Assembly (NCBI GenBank): GCA_900545615.1
Contig: UQZM01000004.1
Span: forward strand, 1 to 64,000
DNA from: an uncultured Collinsella sp.
GTDB lineage: Bacteria > Actinomycetota > Coriobacteriia > Coriobacteriales > Coriobacteriaceae
Length of the DNA stretch: 64,000 nt
Direction: 5' to 3'
The position numbers and the translations under genes are program-made. Position 1 is the first letter of the stretch. Every line of letters begins with the position of its first letter. The notes beneath the pieces were generated by a model that saw nothing but the letters and a program-made list of their open reading frames with translations, was not told the origin of the DNA and searched no databases. Below, one piece after another: positions 49,166 to 57,799 of this stretch.

Positions 49166-50914
49166 ATGGCGAACGACAGCAAGACATGGCGGTGCGGAAA
49201 GTACGAGCTCAGCTTTGACCGTCCGCGCATCATGGGCGTCCTCAACGTGACGCCCGATTCGTTTAGCGATGGCGGGGAGCACTTCGATCCGGATGCCGCC
49301 ATCGAGTACGGCCTGGCGATGCTCGACGCCGGCGCCGACATCATCGACGTGGGCGGCGAGTCCACGCGCCCCGGCTTTACCCCGGTCAACCCCGACGAGG
49401 AGGCTCGCCGCGTGCTGCCCGTGGTGCGCGCGCTGGCCAAGGAGGGCGCCATCGTCTCGATCGACACGCGTCATGTGGCGGTTGCCAAGGCGGCCGTGCG
49501 CTGCGGCGCCTCGATCGTCAACGACGTGACCGGCTTCACCGATCCCAAGATGGTCGAGTTTGTTAAGACGAGCACCTGCGGCATCATCGTGATGCATGCC
49601 GGCGAGGTCGACGCACCCGCCCGCACGCACGCGACGGTGCAGCTCGATACCTCGGCTGCGGCGTTTGTTGCCGAGAAGGCACGCGAAGCGGCTGCCGAGG
49701 CCGCGCGCGAGGCCGAGAAGCCGGCCCGTCGCCGTCGTGGCAAGTTGCTGGGCGAGCCTAAGCCGGAGGCCAAGCTTCCGGGCGGCGTGGTGCAGCCCTC
49801 GTTGCCGTTTGGCGAACCGGAGCCCACGTCCGAGCCTGTAACCGAGCTGGGGCAGGAGACGCCGGCCGCCGAGCAGGCAGCTGCCGCCGAGACCGTCGCG
49901 CCCGCGCCCGAGGCCGCGTCCGCAGCCACCGAGGCCGCATCGGAGTCCAATGACCGCCTGGCCGCCATGATGCGCCGCAGCGCCCGCCGCGAGGAGGCCT
50001 ATGTGCCCACCTCGCAGCTCCGCCGCTTTACCCTGCCCGATTCTGCGCCCATCATGCGCCGCGTCATGGGCTTTCTGTCCGACCAGGCCCGCACGCTCAT
50101 CCATGCCGGCGTGTCGCGCGACCGCATCTGCATCGATCCTGGCCCGGGCTTTGGTAAGTCGGCTAACGAGAACATCGTCATCCAGCGCGAGACTGCCAAG
50201 ATGGCGTCACTGGGCTATCCGCTCATGTGTGCCGTGTCGCGCAAGCGCTTTGTGGGCGCCGTCTCGGGCGTGACCGAGGCCGCCGAGCGCGATGCCGCTA
50301 CGTTTGGCGTGTGCCTGGGCGCCATCCAGGCCGGTGCCAACATCGTGCGCGTGCACGACGCCGCGGGTTTTGCGCAGTTCCTGAACGGCTACTGGGCGGT
50401 TGCCAAGCCACAGCCGCGCCGCGCGTTTGTGGCCGTGGGCTCCAACCTGGGGCATCGCTGCGACAACATCCGCGCCGCACGCGAGATGATCGCCGAGATT
50501 CCACTCACCTGCGTGTCCAACTCCTCCAAGATTTACGAGAGCGAGCCGGCCTACGAGACGCGCCAGGACGCGTTTGCCAACGCCGTCATCGAGATCAAGA
50601 CCGAGCTGGCGCCGCTGGTGCTGCTCGATGAGCTCATGAAGATCGAGGCCGAGCTGGGGCGCGACCGCTCCAAGAAGGCCAAGGCCAACGGTCCGCGCAC
50701 CATCGACCTGGACCTGCTGTGGATGGATGGCGAGACCCACGGCGGCAAAAAGCTGCGCCTGCCGCATCCTCTCATTGGCGAGCGCGACTTTGTGCTGGTG
50801 CCGCTCGAGGACCTGATGCACGACCCGGCGCGGTTCTTCCGCTACAACGGTGTCGAGGTCAAGGAGCCCGAGGACCGCGTGGGCCATATCGTGGGCGAAT
50901 TGGGGCGTATGTAG
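49166..50914 (+). CDS. Dihydropteroate synthase fused to HPPK (FolP-FolK) with large insert
   Basis: 582 residues. Residues 1-143 are the first half of DHPS (IMGVLNVTPDSFSDGG, DVGGESTRPGF, SIVNDVTGF). A stretch of about 150 residues (145-293) rich in Ala, Glu, Pro and Arg interrupts it after VMHAGE. The second half follows (IDPGPGFGKSANENI, AVSRKRFVG). The C-terminal domain from about 420 is HPPK (FVAVGSNLGHR, ANGPRTIDLDLLWM, LPHPLIGERDFVLVPL). TAGGAGGATG precedes ATG 49166. The two enzymes act in consecutive folate steps. The insert replaces the usual MHM.G loop that helps cover the pterin. Confidence 0.93.
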   Translation: MANDSKTWRCGKYELSFDRPRIMGVLNVTPDSFSDGGEHFDPDAAIEYGLAMLDAGADIIDVGGESTRPGFTPVNPDEEARRVLPVVRALAKEGAIVSIDTRHVAVAKAAVRCGASIVNDVTGFTDPKMVEFVKTSTCGIIVMHAGEVDAPARTHATVQLDTSAAAFVAEKAREAAAEAAREAEKPARRRRGKLLGEPKPEAKLPGGVVQPSLPFGEPEPTSEPVTELGQETPAAEQAAAAETVAPAPEAASAATEAASESNDRLAAMMRRSARREEAYVPTSQLRRFTLPDSAPIMRRVMGFLSDQARTLIHAGVSRDRICIDPGPGFGKSANENIVIQRETAKMASLGYPLMCAVSRKRFVGAVSGVTEAAERDAATFGVCLGAIQAGANIVRVHDAAGFAQFLNGYWAVAKPQPRRAFVAVGSNLGHRCDNIRAAREMIAEIPLTCVSNSSKIYESEPAYETRQDAFANAVIEIKTELAPLVLLDELMKIEAELGRDRSKKAKANGPRTIDLDLLWMDGETHGGKKLRLPHPLIGERDFVLVPLEDLMHDPARFFRYNGVEVKEPEDRVGHIVGELGRM

Positions 50915-51616
50915 ATGATCGAGATGAATGCTGTTGTCGCCGGCACCGAGCTCGACGCGGCGCGCGACGCGGGCCGCGAGGGCGTGTCCGCGGGCTGGTG
51001 CGCGTGGAGCGCGGGCGATGCTTCGCTGACGTTTTCGCTGGTTGTGCGCCCCGATGTGAACATGCATGCCTTCCACGGCCTGCCGTTTGTGGCCGCGATG
51101 GGCATGATGGACGCGCTCGTGGGCACGGCATCGACGCCGGGGTTGGGCCTTGCCGGTAAGGTGGGTATCCAGTGGCCGAGCGACATTGTGTGCGGCGCGC
51201 CCGCATCTGAGACGTCGTTCGCGCGCGTTACCGTGAACGGCGGTGCCGGTGCCGCGGGCATGTTCGGTGCCGTGACGGTGGATATTGAGCTTTCGGCGTT
51301 GAGCGAGCTCGGTGTGGATGCGGCCGACGAAGCGCTGGTCGAGGAGTTGGCCGCCGCCGTGCTGACCCGTGTGGACACCTGGGCGGTTGTTGCCAACACG
51401 CCGCAGGGCGCTGCCGGTCCGCTGGCTCCCGTGCTGGGCGAGTATTTCGACATGGTGCCGCTGCTGGGCCGCCAAGTTGCGGCGGTGTCGCCCAACGGCT
51501 TGCCGCTTGCGGTCGGTGTGTTTGCGGGCCTGGACATCTGGGGTCGTGCGACCATCAAGACCGATGCCGGCGAGCAAGAGTTTCCGCCCGAGGCCGTACG
51601 GATTCGCGGACTGTAA
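50915..51616 (+). CDS. Divergent biotin-protein ligase-like protein
   Basis: 233 residues. The order of segments mirrors the BirA catalytic and C-terminal domains: FSLVVRPDVN, LPFVAAMGMMDAL, GIQWPSDIV, GAVTVDIEL, then LGRQVAAVSPNGLPLAVGVFAGLDIWGRATIK. But the GRGRxGR biotinyl-AMP loop is absent, and the catalytic Lys region (KLAGIL) is not visible. It may be an inactive or repurposed paralogue. Starts directly after the folP-folK stop. Assignment is by pattern only. Confidence 0.5.
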   Translation: MIEMNAVVAGTELDAARDAGREGVSAGWCAWSAGDASLTFSLVVRPDVNMHAFHGLPFVAAMGMMDALVGTASTPGLGLAGKVGIQWPSDIVCGAPASETSFARVTVNGGAGAAGMFGAVTVDIELSALSELGVDAADEALVEELAAAVLTRVDTWAVVANTPQGAAGPLAPVLGEYFDMVPLLGRQVAAVSPNGLPLAVGVFAGLDIWGRATIKTDAGEQEFPPEAVRIRGL

Positions 51617-51651
51617 CGCGAGGCGCCCGCGTTCAAAGATAGCGATGATAA

Positions 51652-51686
51652 CAAGACCCTCCTCGGCTGTGCCGGGGAGGGTCTTG
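51652..51686 (+). terminator. Terminator after the folate/biotin-ligase-like genes
   Basis: CAAGACCCTCC and its complement form the outer stem, with CGGC/GCCG inside. T-poor tail (CTTGTCT). Confidence 0.7.
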
Positions 51687-51714
51687 CTTGTCTGGGGAAT
51701 GGGTTGTCAGCACC

Positions 51715-51755
51715 CTATTCCTCAAAACTGAAAATCTTTCGATTTTGAGGAATAG
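51715..51755. repeat. 41-bp palindrome, CTATTCCTCAAAA type, copy 1
   Basis: CTATTCCTCAAAA and TTTTGAGGAATAG enclose an A/T-rich centre. Identical length and ends to the copies at 51801 and 53074. Confidence 0.9.
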
Positions 51756-51800
51756 AATTAAGCCAGCTCGGCCTTTAACGAGGTATATTCGTTGCAGAGC

Positions 51801-51841
51801 CTATTCCTCAAAACTGAAAAATTTTCGTTTTTGAGGAATAG
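51801..51841. repeat. 41-bp palindrome, copy 2
   Basis: Same 13-bp ends as copy 1, with a few centre changes. It stops 26 bp before the ATPase gene. Confidence 0.9.
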
Positions 51842-51867
51842 CGATAGAAGACCGCAGGGAGGCACCA

Positions 51868-53064
51868 ATGAAACTCATCAATAGAACGTCATATATGGAC
51901 ACGTTGACGAGCCTTATTGGCGTGCCGGATATCAAGGTCATAACGGGCATTCGCCGTAGCGGTAAGTCAAAATTGCTCGAGGCCCTCCGCGATTACGTGG
52001 AGGTAAATCTGTCCAATTCGAATGTCATCCATATCAATTACAACCTCGACGAGTTCGAGAGCCTGCTCGAATATCATGCCCTGCTCGCCTATGTAAAAGA
52101 GCATCGAGTGTCCGACAAGCAAAACTTCCTGCTTATCGACGAGGTTCAGATGTGCGACGGCTTTGAACGCGCGATCAACAGCCTCCATGCATCCGAGCAG
52201 TATGATATTTTCATTACCGGATCGAACGCCTTTTTGCTGTCAAGCGACCTGTCGACGCTCTTTACGGGGCGCACGTTCGAGATCGAGGTTTTCCCATTCT
52301 CGTTTGAAGAGTATCGCTCCTATGGCGACGAGGGCGAGGTTGACCGCGACTTCGATGAGTACGCGAGAACCGGCGGTATGTCTGGCTCTTACCCTTATCC
52401 ACTGCAGGAGCAGCGCTATCAATATCTCTCCAACGTCTTTAAGACGCTCATTGTGAGAGATATCGTGCAGCGGCATAACGTGAGAAACGAATCGGCGCTG
52501 CTGCGCATTGCCGATTACATGATGGACAACGTCTCCAACATAACGTCGGCGCGCAACATTACGGATGTTTTGAACGCGGATGGGCTAAAGATAACGAACA
52601 AGACGGTCGGTGCGTACATGGGGTACCTGTGCGATGCGTTTGCCTTCTATAAAGTTCGTCGATATGACATTCGCGGCAAGAAATACCTTAGGAGCGGCGA
52701 GAAGTATTACCTGGCAGACCACGCGTTCAAATACGCACTGCTCGGTACACGCGATATGGACTGGGGTCGCGTGTACGAGAACATGGTGGCAATCGAGCTG
52801 CTGCGCCGCGGATATGAGGTATACGTCGGTGTGCTCTATAAAAAGGAAATAGACTTTGTGGCAATCAAGCGAAGCGAGAAGCTCTACATTCAGGTGAGCG
52901 ACGACATCAGCTCGGATAAGACATTTGAACGCGAGATTTCACCACTGCTGAGCATTGGCGACGCGTACCCCAAGATGATTCTCGCCCGCACGCATCACGA
53001 GGCCACGGACCGCAATGGGGTGCAGATTGTGGACCTGGCGAGGTGGCTGTGCGGCGAGGCCTAG
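51868..53064 (+). CDS. AAA ATPase with DUF4143 domain
   Basis: 398 residues. N-terminal AAA_14-type ATPase: Walker A GIRRSGKSKLL (about 29-39), Walker B FLLIDEVQMC, sensor FITGSNAFLLSSDLS. The C-terminal DUF4143 half includes DFVAIKRSEKLYIQVS, resembling a nuclease-like fold core. The family is common, often mobile between genomes, and its role is unsettled. GGGAGGCACC precedes the ATG. Base use is more AT-rich than the neighbours. It is bracketed by three 41-bp palindromes, one of which lies 9 bp after its stop. Confidence 0.88.
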   Translation: MKLINRTSYMDTLTSLIGVPDIKVITGIRRSGKSKLLEALRDYVEVNLSNSNVIHINYNLDEFESLLEYHALLAYVKEHRVSDKQNFLLIDEVQMCDGFERAINSLHASEQYDIFITGSNAFLLSSDLSTLFTGRTFEIEVFPFSFEEYRSYGDEGEVDRDFDEYARTGGMSGSYPYPLQEQRYQYLSNVFKTLIVRDIVQRHNVRNESALLRIADYMMDNVSNITSARNITDVLNADGLKITNKTVGAYMGYLCDAFAFYKVRRYDIRGKKYLRSGEKYYLADHAFKYALLGTRDMDWGRVYENMVAIELLRRGYEVYVGVLYKKEIDFVAIKRSEKLYIQVSDDISSDKTFEREISPLLSIGDAYPKMILARTHHEATDRNGVQIVDLARWLCGEA

Positions 53065-53073
53065 CAGAAAGTC

Positions 53074-53114
53074 CTATTCCTCAAAAACGAAAAAATTTCG
53101 ATTTTGAGGAATAG
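53074..53114. repeat. 41-bp palindrome, copy 3
   Basis: Same ends as copies 1 and 2; lies just after the ATPase gene and before the 3' end of coaX. Confidence 0.9.
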
Positions 53115-53163
53115 GACCGATGCGTTGCCTAGTTCGCCGCTCGCGCTCGACTTAAACCCCGCC

Positions 53164-53937
53164 TTACCCCTGCTCCTGCATGCGGCGGTAGATTTCGCAG
53201 ATACCCTTGATGGTGAGCTGTCCGTCGACCACGTCGAAGGCATCGGTCGAATCGGCGACGATGCCGGCGAGACCGCCCGTGGCGATAACGGTGGCGTCCT
53301 CGCGGCCCAGCTCGCGCTTCATGCGCGCGACCAAGCCCTCGGCCATGGCGGCGGCGCCCATCACGGCGCCGACCTTGATGCACTCTTCGGTGTCGCGACC
53401 GATGGCGTGTTCGGGCGCCTCGAGCGGCACGCTGGCGAGCTTGGCGGCACGGGCGGCAAGCGCGTCCATGGAGATGCGGATGCCCGGCGCGATCGCCCCA
53501 CCAATGTAATAACCGTCCTCATCGATGACGTCGATATTGGTCGCGGTGCCAAAGTCCACCACGATTGCCGGCGCGCCGTAGAAAGTCTCGGCCGCAACGG
53601 CGTTGGCGACGCGGTCGGCACCTACGGCCTGGGGGCGCGCCGCGCGCAGCTTGGTCACGGCGGCCGTCTGCGGCCCGATGACGATGGCGTCCGCCGCGAT
53701 GCGGTCGGCCACGGCGTGCCACTCGCGCGAGAGCTGCGGCACCACGCCGGCAAAGGCGATCGCGTCGACCGCGTCGAGTGAGAGGTCGTACATCTTAAAG
53801 AAGCCCATCAGGCGTACGTGGATCTCGTCGGCGGTATAGGAGCGGTCGGTGGGCATGCGCCACGACTGCACCAGCTCGTCTCCGTCAAACAGGCCCATGG
53901 CCGTCTGCGTGTTTCCCATATCGATAGCGAGCAGCAT
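53164..53937 (-). CDS. coaX: Type III pantothenate kinase
   Basis: 257 residues, normal length. First step of CoA synthesis. ASKHA fold: phosphate-1 motif AIDMGNTQT near the start, GADRVANAVAA (substrate loop), IVVDFGTATNIDVID, and VIATGGLAGIVAD. The start at 53937 has TGGAG upstream on the minus strand. The longer frame runs through the tRNA at 54134 and is rejected. Confidence 0.95.
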   Translation of the reverse strand: MLLAIDMGNTQTAMGLFDGDELVQSWRMPTDRSYTADEIHVRLMGFFKMYDLSLDAVDAIAFAGVVPQLSREWHAVADRIAADAIVIGPQTAAVTKLRAARPQAVGADRVANAVAAETFYGAPAIVVDFGTATNIDVIDEDGYYIGGAIAPGIRISMDALAARAAKLASVPLEAPEHAIGRDTEECIKVGAVMGAAAMAEGLVARMKRELGREDATVIATGGLAGIVADSTDAFDVVDGQLTIKGICEIYRRMQEQG

Positions 53938-54133
53938 GTCTACTCCAGGTGTCGGCGTAAAAGGACGCGCACCATTGTATACGCGCTGCCGGCGGCGCTC
54001 GGCTGCGATTCGTTTACGGTGATATGGGCTGAGGGGTTTAAATATGAAGGAATTATGCTCTACGAGATTTTCCTTGCCGTTTACCGAACTCCCGCGTAAT
54101 ATTCTTTCTTGCGCACATGAGGCGCCCAGACAT

Positions 54134-54210
54134 TGCGGGGTGGAGCAGTCTGGTAGCTCGCCGGGCTCATAACCCGGAGGTCGTAGGTTCAAATCCTGCC
54201 CCCGCGACCA
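54134..54210 (+). tRNA. Initiator tRNA-Met (CAT)
   Basis: 77 nt with encoded CCA. The anticodon arm CCGGGCTCATAACCCGG has the three G:C pairs of initiators. Position 1:72 is T:G, a weak pair as expected of initiators. Confidence 0.92.
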
Positions 54211-54219
54211 AGAACTTGC

Positions 54220-54249
54220 AGCTCGTCGGCCTAGCCGGCGAGCTTTTTT
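54220..54249 (+). terminator. Terminator of tRNA-Met
   Basis: AGCTCGTCGGC pairs with GCCGGCGAGCT around CTA (one mismatch) and runs into T6. Confidence 0.88.
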
Positions 54250-54298
54250 GTTATTTCGGGACCGTGTTTTCGATCCAATTCTCGGCCTCTCAAACAAA

Positions 54299-54596
54299 AT
54301 CTCGATCTGTAACATCTAGACCCGATTTGGGCGGCTAGGTGTTACAGATCGAGATATACCGGTGGGCTTGGTCGTGTTTGTCTAAATCTGTAACACGAGG
54401 GACGGTTTTTGCCGAGTAACCGTTACAGATTGAGATTTTCTAGCAGGCGGGTTTGGTTTGTCTCGATCTGTAACAGGTAGGGGTCAAAAGTGGGCCTAGC
54501 TGTTACAGATCTAGATTGTTGAGGATGGGCCGAGAGGAATGTCTCGATCTGTAACAGTAAGACCCAGTTTTGCCGCGTAACTGTTACAGATCGAGA
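54299..54596. repeat. Array of four palindromes, 81-bp period
   Basis: Units at 54299-54355, 54381-54435, 54461-54515 and 54542-54596. Each has about 14-16 bp arms of the TCTCGATCTGTAACA type and its complement, with interiors of about 25 bp that resemble one another (GACCC..TTT.G.CG). Units are spaced 80-82 bp start to start. Spacers of about 25 bp are G/T-rich. Confidence 0.9.
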
Positions 54597-54743
54597 CAAA
54601 CCGACGGGCCGCCCCGCCCATCCCCATCCACCTGCCGCTACCTGCTGTCCGCCGATTTCCGTTGCGCTGCTGTATTCCCATGCCATATCCTCTAGATAAC
54701 TACGCGGCATCATCGCCGCCGCGCCTACAAGAGAGGAATGTCC

Positions 54744-56774
54744 ATGACCACACCTGCATCCAAGCTGCTCCAGCCCATTACGGTTGGCCCCCTTGAGCTC
54801 AAGAACCGCATTATGTTTCCGCCGCTGACCACCGGCTACGAGGAGCGTGACGGTTCCATCGGCGAGCGCAGCCTGGCTTTTTACGAGCGCTTGGCCCGTG
54901 GCGGCGTGAGCTACATCGTCATCGGCGACGTCGCTCCCGTCATGACCGCAAGCCCCACGCCCAAGCTGGCAACCGACGCCCAGATCCCCACGTTTAAGGC
55001 GCTGGCCGACGCCGTCCACAAGCACGGCGCCAAGGTCGCGCTGCAGCTGTTCCACCCCGAGTACGATGTGCCCGGTGTCGGCCGCATGGTCATGGGATCC
55101 ATGGCCGCCGCCAAGGCCGCGCAGGAGGCCAAGGCCGCCGGCGACGAGGAGACCTTTGCCGCCAAGATGGCCGAGTCCAACGAGATCCGCAACCAGGCCT
55201 ACGCCAAGCTGCATCACGACATGCAGCACTTTGTGAACGAGGCGAGCGTAGAGCAGCTCACCCAGATCAAGGAGGCCATCGCTGCCTCGGCCGCTCGCGC
55301 ACAGCAGGCCGGGATCGACGCTATCGAGGTCCACGGCGACCGCCTGGTGGGTTCGCTGTGCTCGGCCATCCTCAACCAGCGCACCGACGAGTACGGTGGT
55401 TCGTTCGAGAACCGCGTTCGCTACGCGCTGGAGGTCGTCGCCGCCATTAAGGAGGCCGCGCCGCAGCTGATGGTGGAGTACAAGCTCCCCGTGATCATGG
55501 AGAACCCCGACGGCACGCCGCGCGGCAAGGGTGGCCTGCAGCCCGACGAGGCCTGCGAGTTCGCCAAGCTGCTCGAGGGTGCGGGCATCGATATGATTCA
55601 GGTCGCACAGGCCAACCACACCGGCAACATGGGCGACACCATTCCGCCCATGGGTGCCATGCCCTACAACTGGACGCTGCCCGTGGCCGAGCGCGTCAAG
55701 GCCCTGGTCTCCGTGCCGGTGGCAACCGTGGGCCGCGTGGTTTCGGTCGAGGCCGGCGAGAAGATTCTGGAAGACGGCGCCGCCGACATCATCGCCTATG
55801 GCCGCTCGCTCATGTGCGACCCCGACATTGCGCTGAAAGCCGCCACGGGTGAGCCCATCCGCGAGTGCCTCAACTGCAACAAGGGCTGCGTCGATGCGAT
55901 TCAAAACCGCAAGTACATCTCGTGCGTGCTCAATGCCGAGAACGGCGATGAGGCAACCATCGCCATTAAGCCGGGCGAGGGCGACAAGAAGATCGCCGTG
56001 GTGGGCGGCGGCATCGCCGGTCTGGAGGCCGCGCGCGTGGCGGCCAAGCGCGGCTACGACGTGACCGTCTACGAGGCGAGCGATCATCTGGGCGGCCAGA
56101 TTGTGCTGGCGGCCGCGCCTCCGCGCAAGGACGAGATCATGCGCTCGGTCGAGTACTACGAGAAGATTCTGCCCGGCCTGGGCGTGAAGGTCGAGCTCAA
56201 CCATGCCGCTACCGCTGAGGACCTCAACGCCGCCGACGCTGCGATTGTGGCCGTGGGCGCACACGACGTGGTCATCCCCGTTCCGGGTGCCTATTCGGAG
56301 AAGGTCGTCTCGAGCTGGGACGTGCTGGCCGGCAAGGTGGAGCTCAGCGGCCGCGTCGCCGTCATTGGCGGCGGCCTGGTGGGCACCGAGACTGCCGAGT
56401 ACCTGCTGCAGCACGGCTGCGAGGTGGCGATCGTGGAGATGCTCGACAAGATTGCCGCGGGCGAGTCTGAGACCATTCTGCCGCTGATTATGAGCGACTT
56501 TGCAGAGCACAACGTGGAGCAGCATGTTAAGACCCGCCTGACCGCCATTACCGACGAGGGCGTGGAGGCTGTTCGCACCACCGAGGACGGCGCCGAGGAG
56601 CCGGTGAAGATCGCCTGCGATTACGTGGTGATGGCCGTGGGCTCCAAGGCCAACGCGTTTGACCTGGATGGCGTGACGGTGCCCGTGACCTGCGTGGGCG
56701 ACTGCTCGGGTGAGCGCACCGCCGACATTGCGAGCGCCATTCGCACGGCGTATCACGCGGCCAACGAGCTGTAG
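54744..56774 (+). CDS. Enoate-reductase-like NADH:flavin oxidoreductase
   Basis: 676 residues in the layout of 2,4-dienoyl-CoA reductase and bile-acid BaiCD/BaiH enzymes. An FMN TIM barrel (1-375) has LKNRIMFPPLTTGY and NQRTDEYGGSFENR. A [4Fe-4S] loop reads CLNCNKGC, then Cys 12 residues on. FAD (IAVVGGGIAGLEAARVAAKRG) and NAD (VAVIGGGLVGTETAEYLL) domains follow. The usual catalytic HGAHGYL reads VHGDRLVG, so the proton-donor Tyr and second His are missing at that place. GAGAGG best fits ATG 54744. Substrate unknown. Confidence 0.88.
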   Translation: MTTPASKLLQPITVGPLELKNRIMFPPLTTGYEERDGSIGERSLAFYERLARGGVSYIVIGDVAPVMTASPTPKLATDAQIPTFKALADAVHKHGAKVALQLFHPEYDVPGVGRMVMGSMAAAKAAQEAKAAGDEETFAAKMAESNEIRNQAYAKLHHDMQHFVNEASVEQLTQIKEAIAASAARAQQAGIDAIEVHGDRLVGSLCSAILNQRTDEYGGSFENRVRYALEVVAAIKEAAPQLMVEYKLPVIMENPDGTPRGKGGLQPDEACEFAKLLEGAGIDMIQVAQANHTGNMGDTIPPMGAMPYNWTLPVAERVKALVSVPVATVGRVVSVEAGEKILEDGAADIIAYGRSLMCDPDIALKAATGEPIRECLNCNKGCVDAIQNRKYISCVLNAENGDEATIAIKPGEGDKKIAVVGGGIAGLEAARVAAKRGYDVTVYEASDHLGGQIVLAAAPPRKDEIMRSVEYYEKILPGLGVKVELNHAATAEDLNAADAAIVAVGAHDVVIPVPGAYSEKVVSSWDVLAGKVELSGRVAVIGGGLVGTETAEYLLQHGCEVAIVEMLDKIAAGESETILPLIMSDFAEHNVEQHVKTRLTAITDEGVEAVRTTEDGAEEPVKIACDYVVMAVGSKANAFDLDGVTVPVTCVGDCSGERTADIASAIRTAYHAANEL

Positions 56775-57223
56775 TTGAACATCGCGGCCAGGCGGGGCGG
56801 TAGCACGGATCCGCCTCGCCCGGCTGTGTCCCGTCGGGTGTCAACCGGTGCGGGGCCTGCAAGCGCAGCAGGTCCCGCCCTTTTTGTTTTGCTCCGGTGG
56901 ATGGCAATGCGCGGTAATCATGAGGAGTGAGGACGTCTACTGCCTTGCAGATCACTCAAAAATATTGGGGGAGGGGTTAATAACTATATCCTCTATACCA
57001 AAGGGCATAAAGAGATGCCAATTTTGTTGACAAGCGAATGACGATTAGCTGCGAGTCAGCTACCAGCGTAAATAATCGATAAAGAAATGTCGTAATTTGG
57101 TGCCAAATGCCCAGATAACGCCGCGTCTATTTTAATTAACTGCTTTGAGCAAACAGTAAAATGCTACTATCTAACTTGCACGTAAGAAAGCAGATTAACG
57201 GCTAAGGCTAAGAAGTGGCAGGT
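56775..57223. other. Gene-free gap with AT-rich stretch
   Basis: A hairpin (GCGGGGCCTGC / GCAGCAGGTCCCGC, 56850-56876, then CCTTTTTG) probably ends the flavoenzyme transcript. From about 56940 the DNA becomes markedly AT-rich, unlike the rest of the window, up to the HTH gene. No gene is supported there. Confidence 0.6.
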
Positions 57224-57619
57224 ATGTCGGAAGCAACTAGGACTCGCACGCATGCGCCCGAGGTTAGGCAGCGCGCCGTCGAGATCCTCCAAGAGGGGGT
57301 CGGTCATCGCGCTCTCGCCGCGGAGCTTGGCATTCCCCAGGCCACGGCTCGTCAGTGGGCCCGCGCGTATGCCGTGGGCGGTGCCGACGCCGTTCTCAAT
57401 GCCGGTTCGCATCATCACACCTATTCGTACGACGTAAAGCTCGCTGTGGTTAAGGACCGTCTGGAAAACGGCTTGACGGTTCGCGAGGCCATGATCAAGC
57501 ACAAGATTCCCAGCGAGTCTTCGGTCAAGGCTTGGTGCCGTCAGTACCGCGAGAGCGGTGAGTCCGCACTGGTCGATAAGCCGCGCGGTCGCAAGCCGCG
57601 CGTTAAAAAGGCGGAATAG
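57224..57619 (+). CDS. Helix-turn-helix protein, IS3 orfA-like
   Basis: 131 residues. Two HTH units: VRQRAVEILQEGVGHRALAAELGIP...TARQWARAY and YDVKLAVVKDRLENGLTVREAMIKHKI...SVKAWCRQYRE. This is the layout of IS3/IS150-type transposase OrfA, ending in the basic RGRKPRVKK. No orfB or terminal repeats follow, so it is an orphan: an insertion remnant or a domesticated regulator. The GTG at 57215 is an alternative start. It lies next to an AT-rich upstream segment and a terminator. Confidence 0.75.
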   Translation: MSEATRTRTHAPEVRQRAVEILQEGVGHRALAAELGIPQATARQWARAYAVGGADAVLNAGSHHHTYSYDVKLAVVKDRLENGLTVREAMIKHKIPSESSVKAWCRQYRESGESALVDKPRGRKPRVKKAE

Positions 57620-57628
57620 CAAACGGGA

Positions 57629-57655
57629 TGGTGCGCCCACAGGGGCGCATTTTTC
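57629..57655 (+). terminator. Terminator after the HTH gene
   Basis: ATGGTGCGCCC / GGGGCGCAT stem with T5 tail. Confidence 0.8.
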
Positions 57656-57799
57656 TTGCCGCCTCTCTGCTCCAAAGCGGACGTGCCCTTACTCCGTACG
57701 CCTAAAACTCCCCAGTTGACCGAAAACCCGCTGCCGCTACTCATCAATTGAGCTATAACGTTAAACAATTGCAGCGTTTTTGCATGGGGGAGTGATGGT

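Noticed and set aside
53938..54315. N-terminal extension of coaX through the tRNA-Met
   Set aside because: The frame is open but crosses a tRNA gene; the conserved coaX start at 53937 has its own ribosome site.
54299..54596. CRISPR array
   Set aside because: Repeats are long palindromes with similar interiors, spacers of about 25 bp resemble each other, only four units, and no cas genes nearby.
54423..56756. 777-residue minus-strand ORF
   Set aside because: Antisense to the flavoenzyme and running through the palindrome array.
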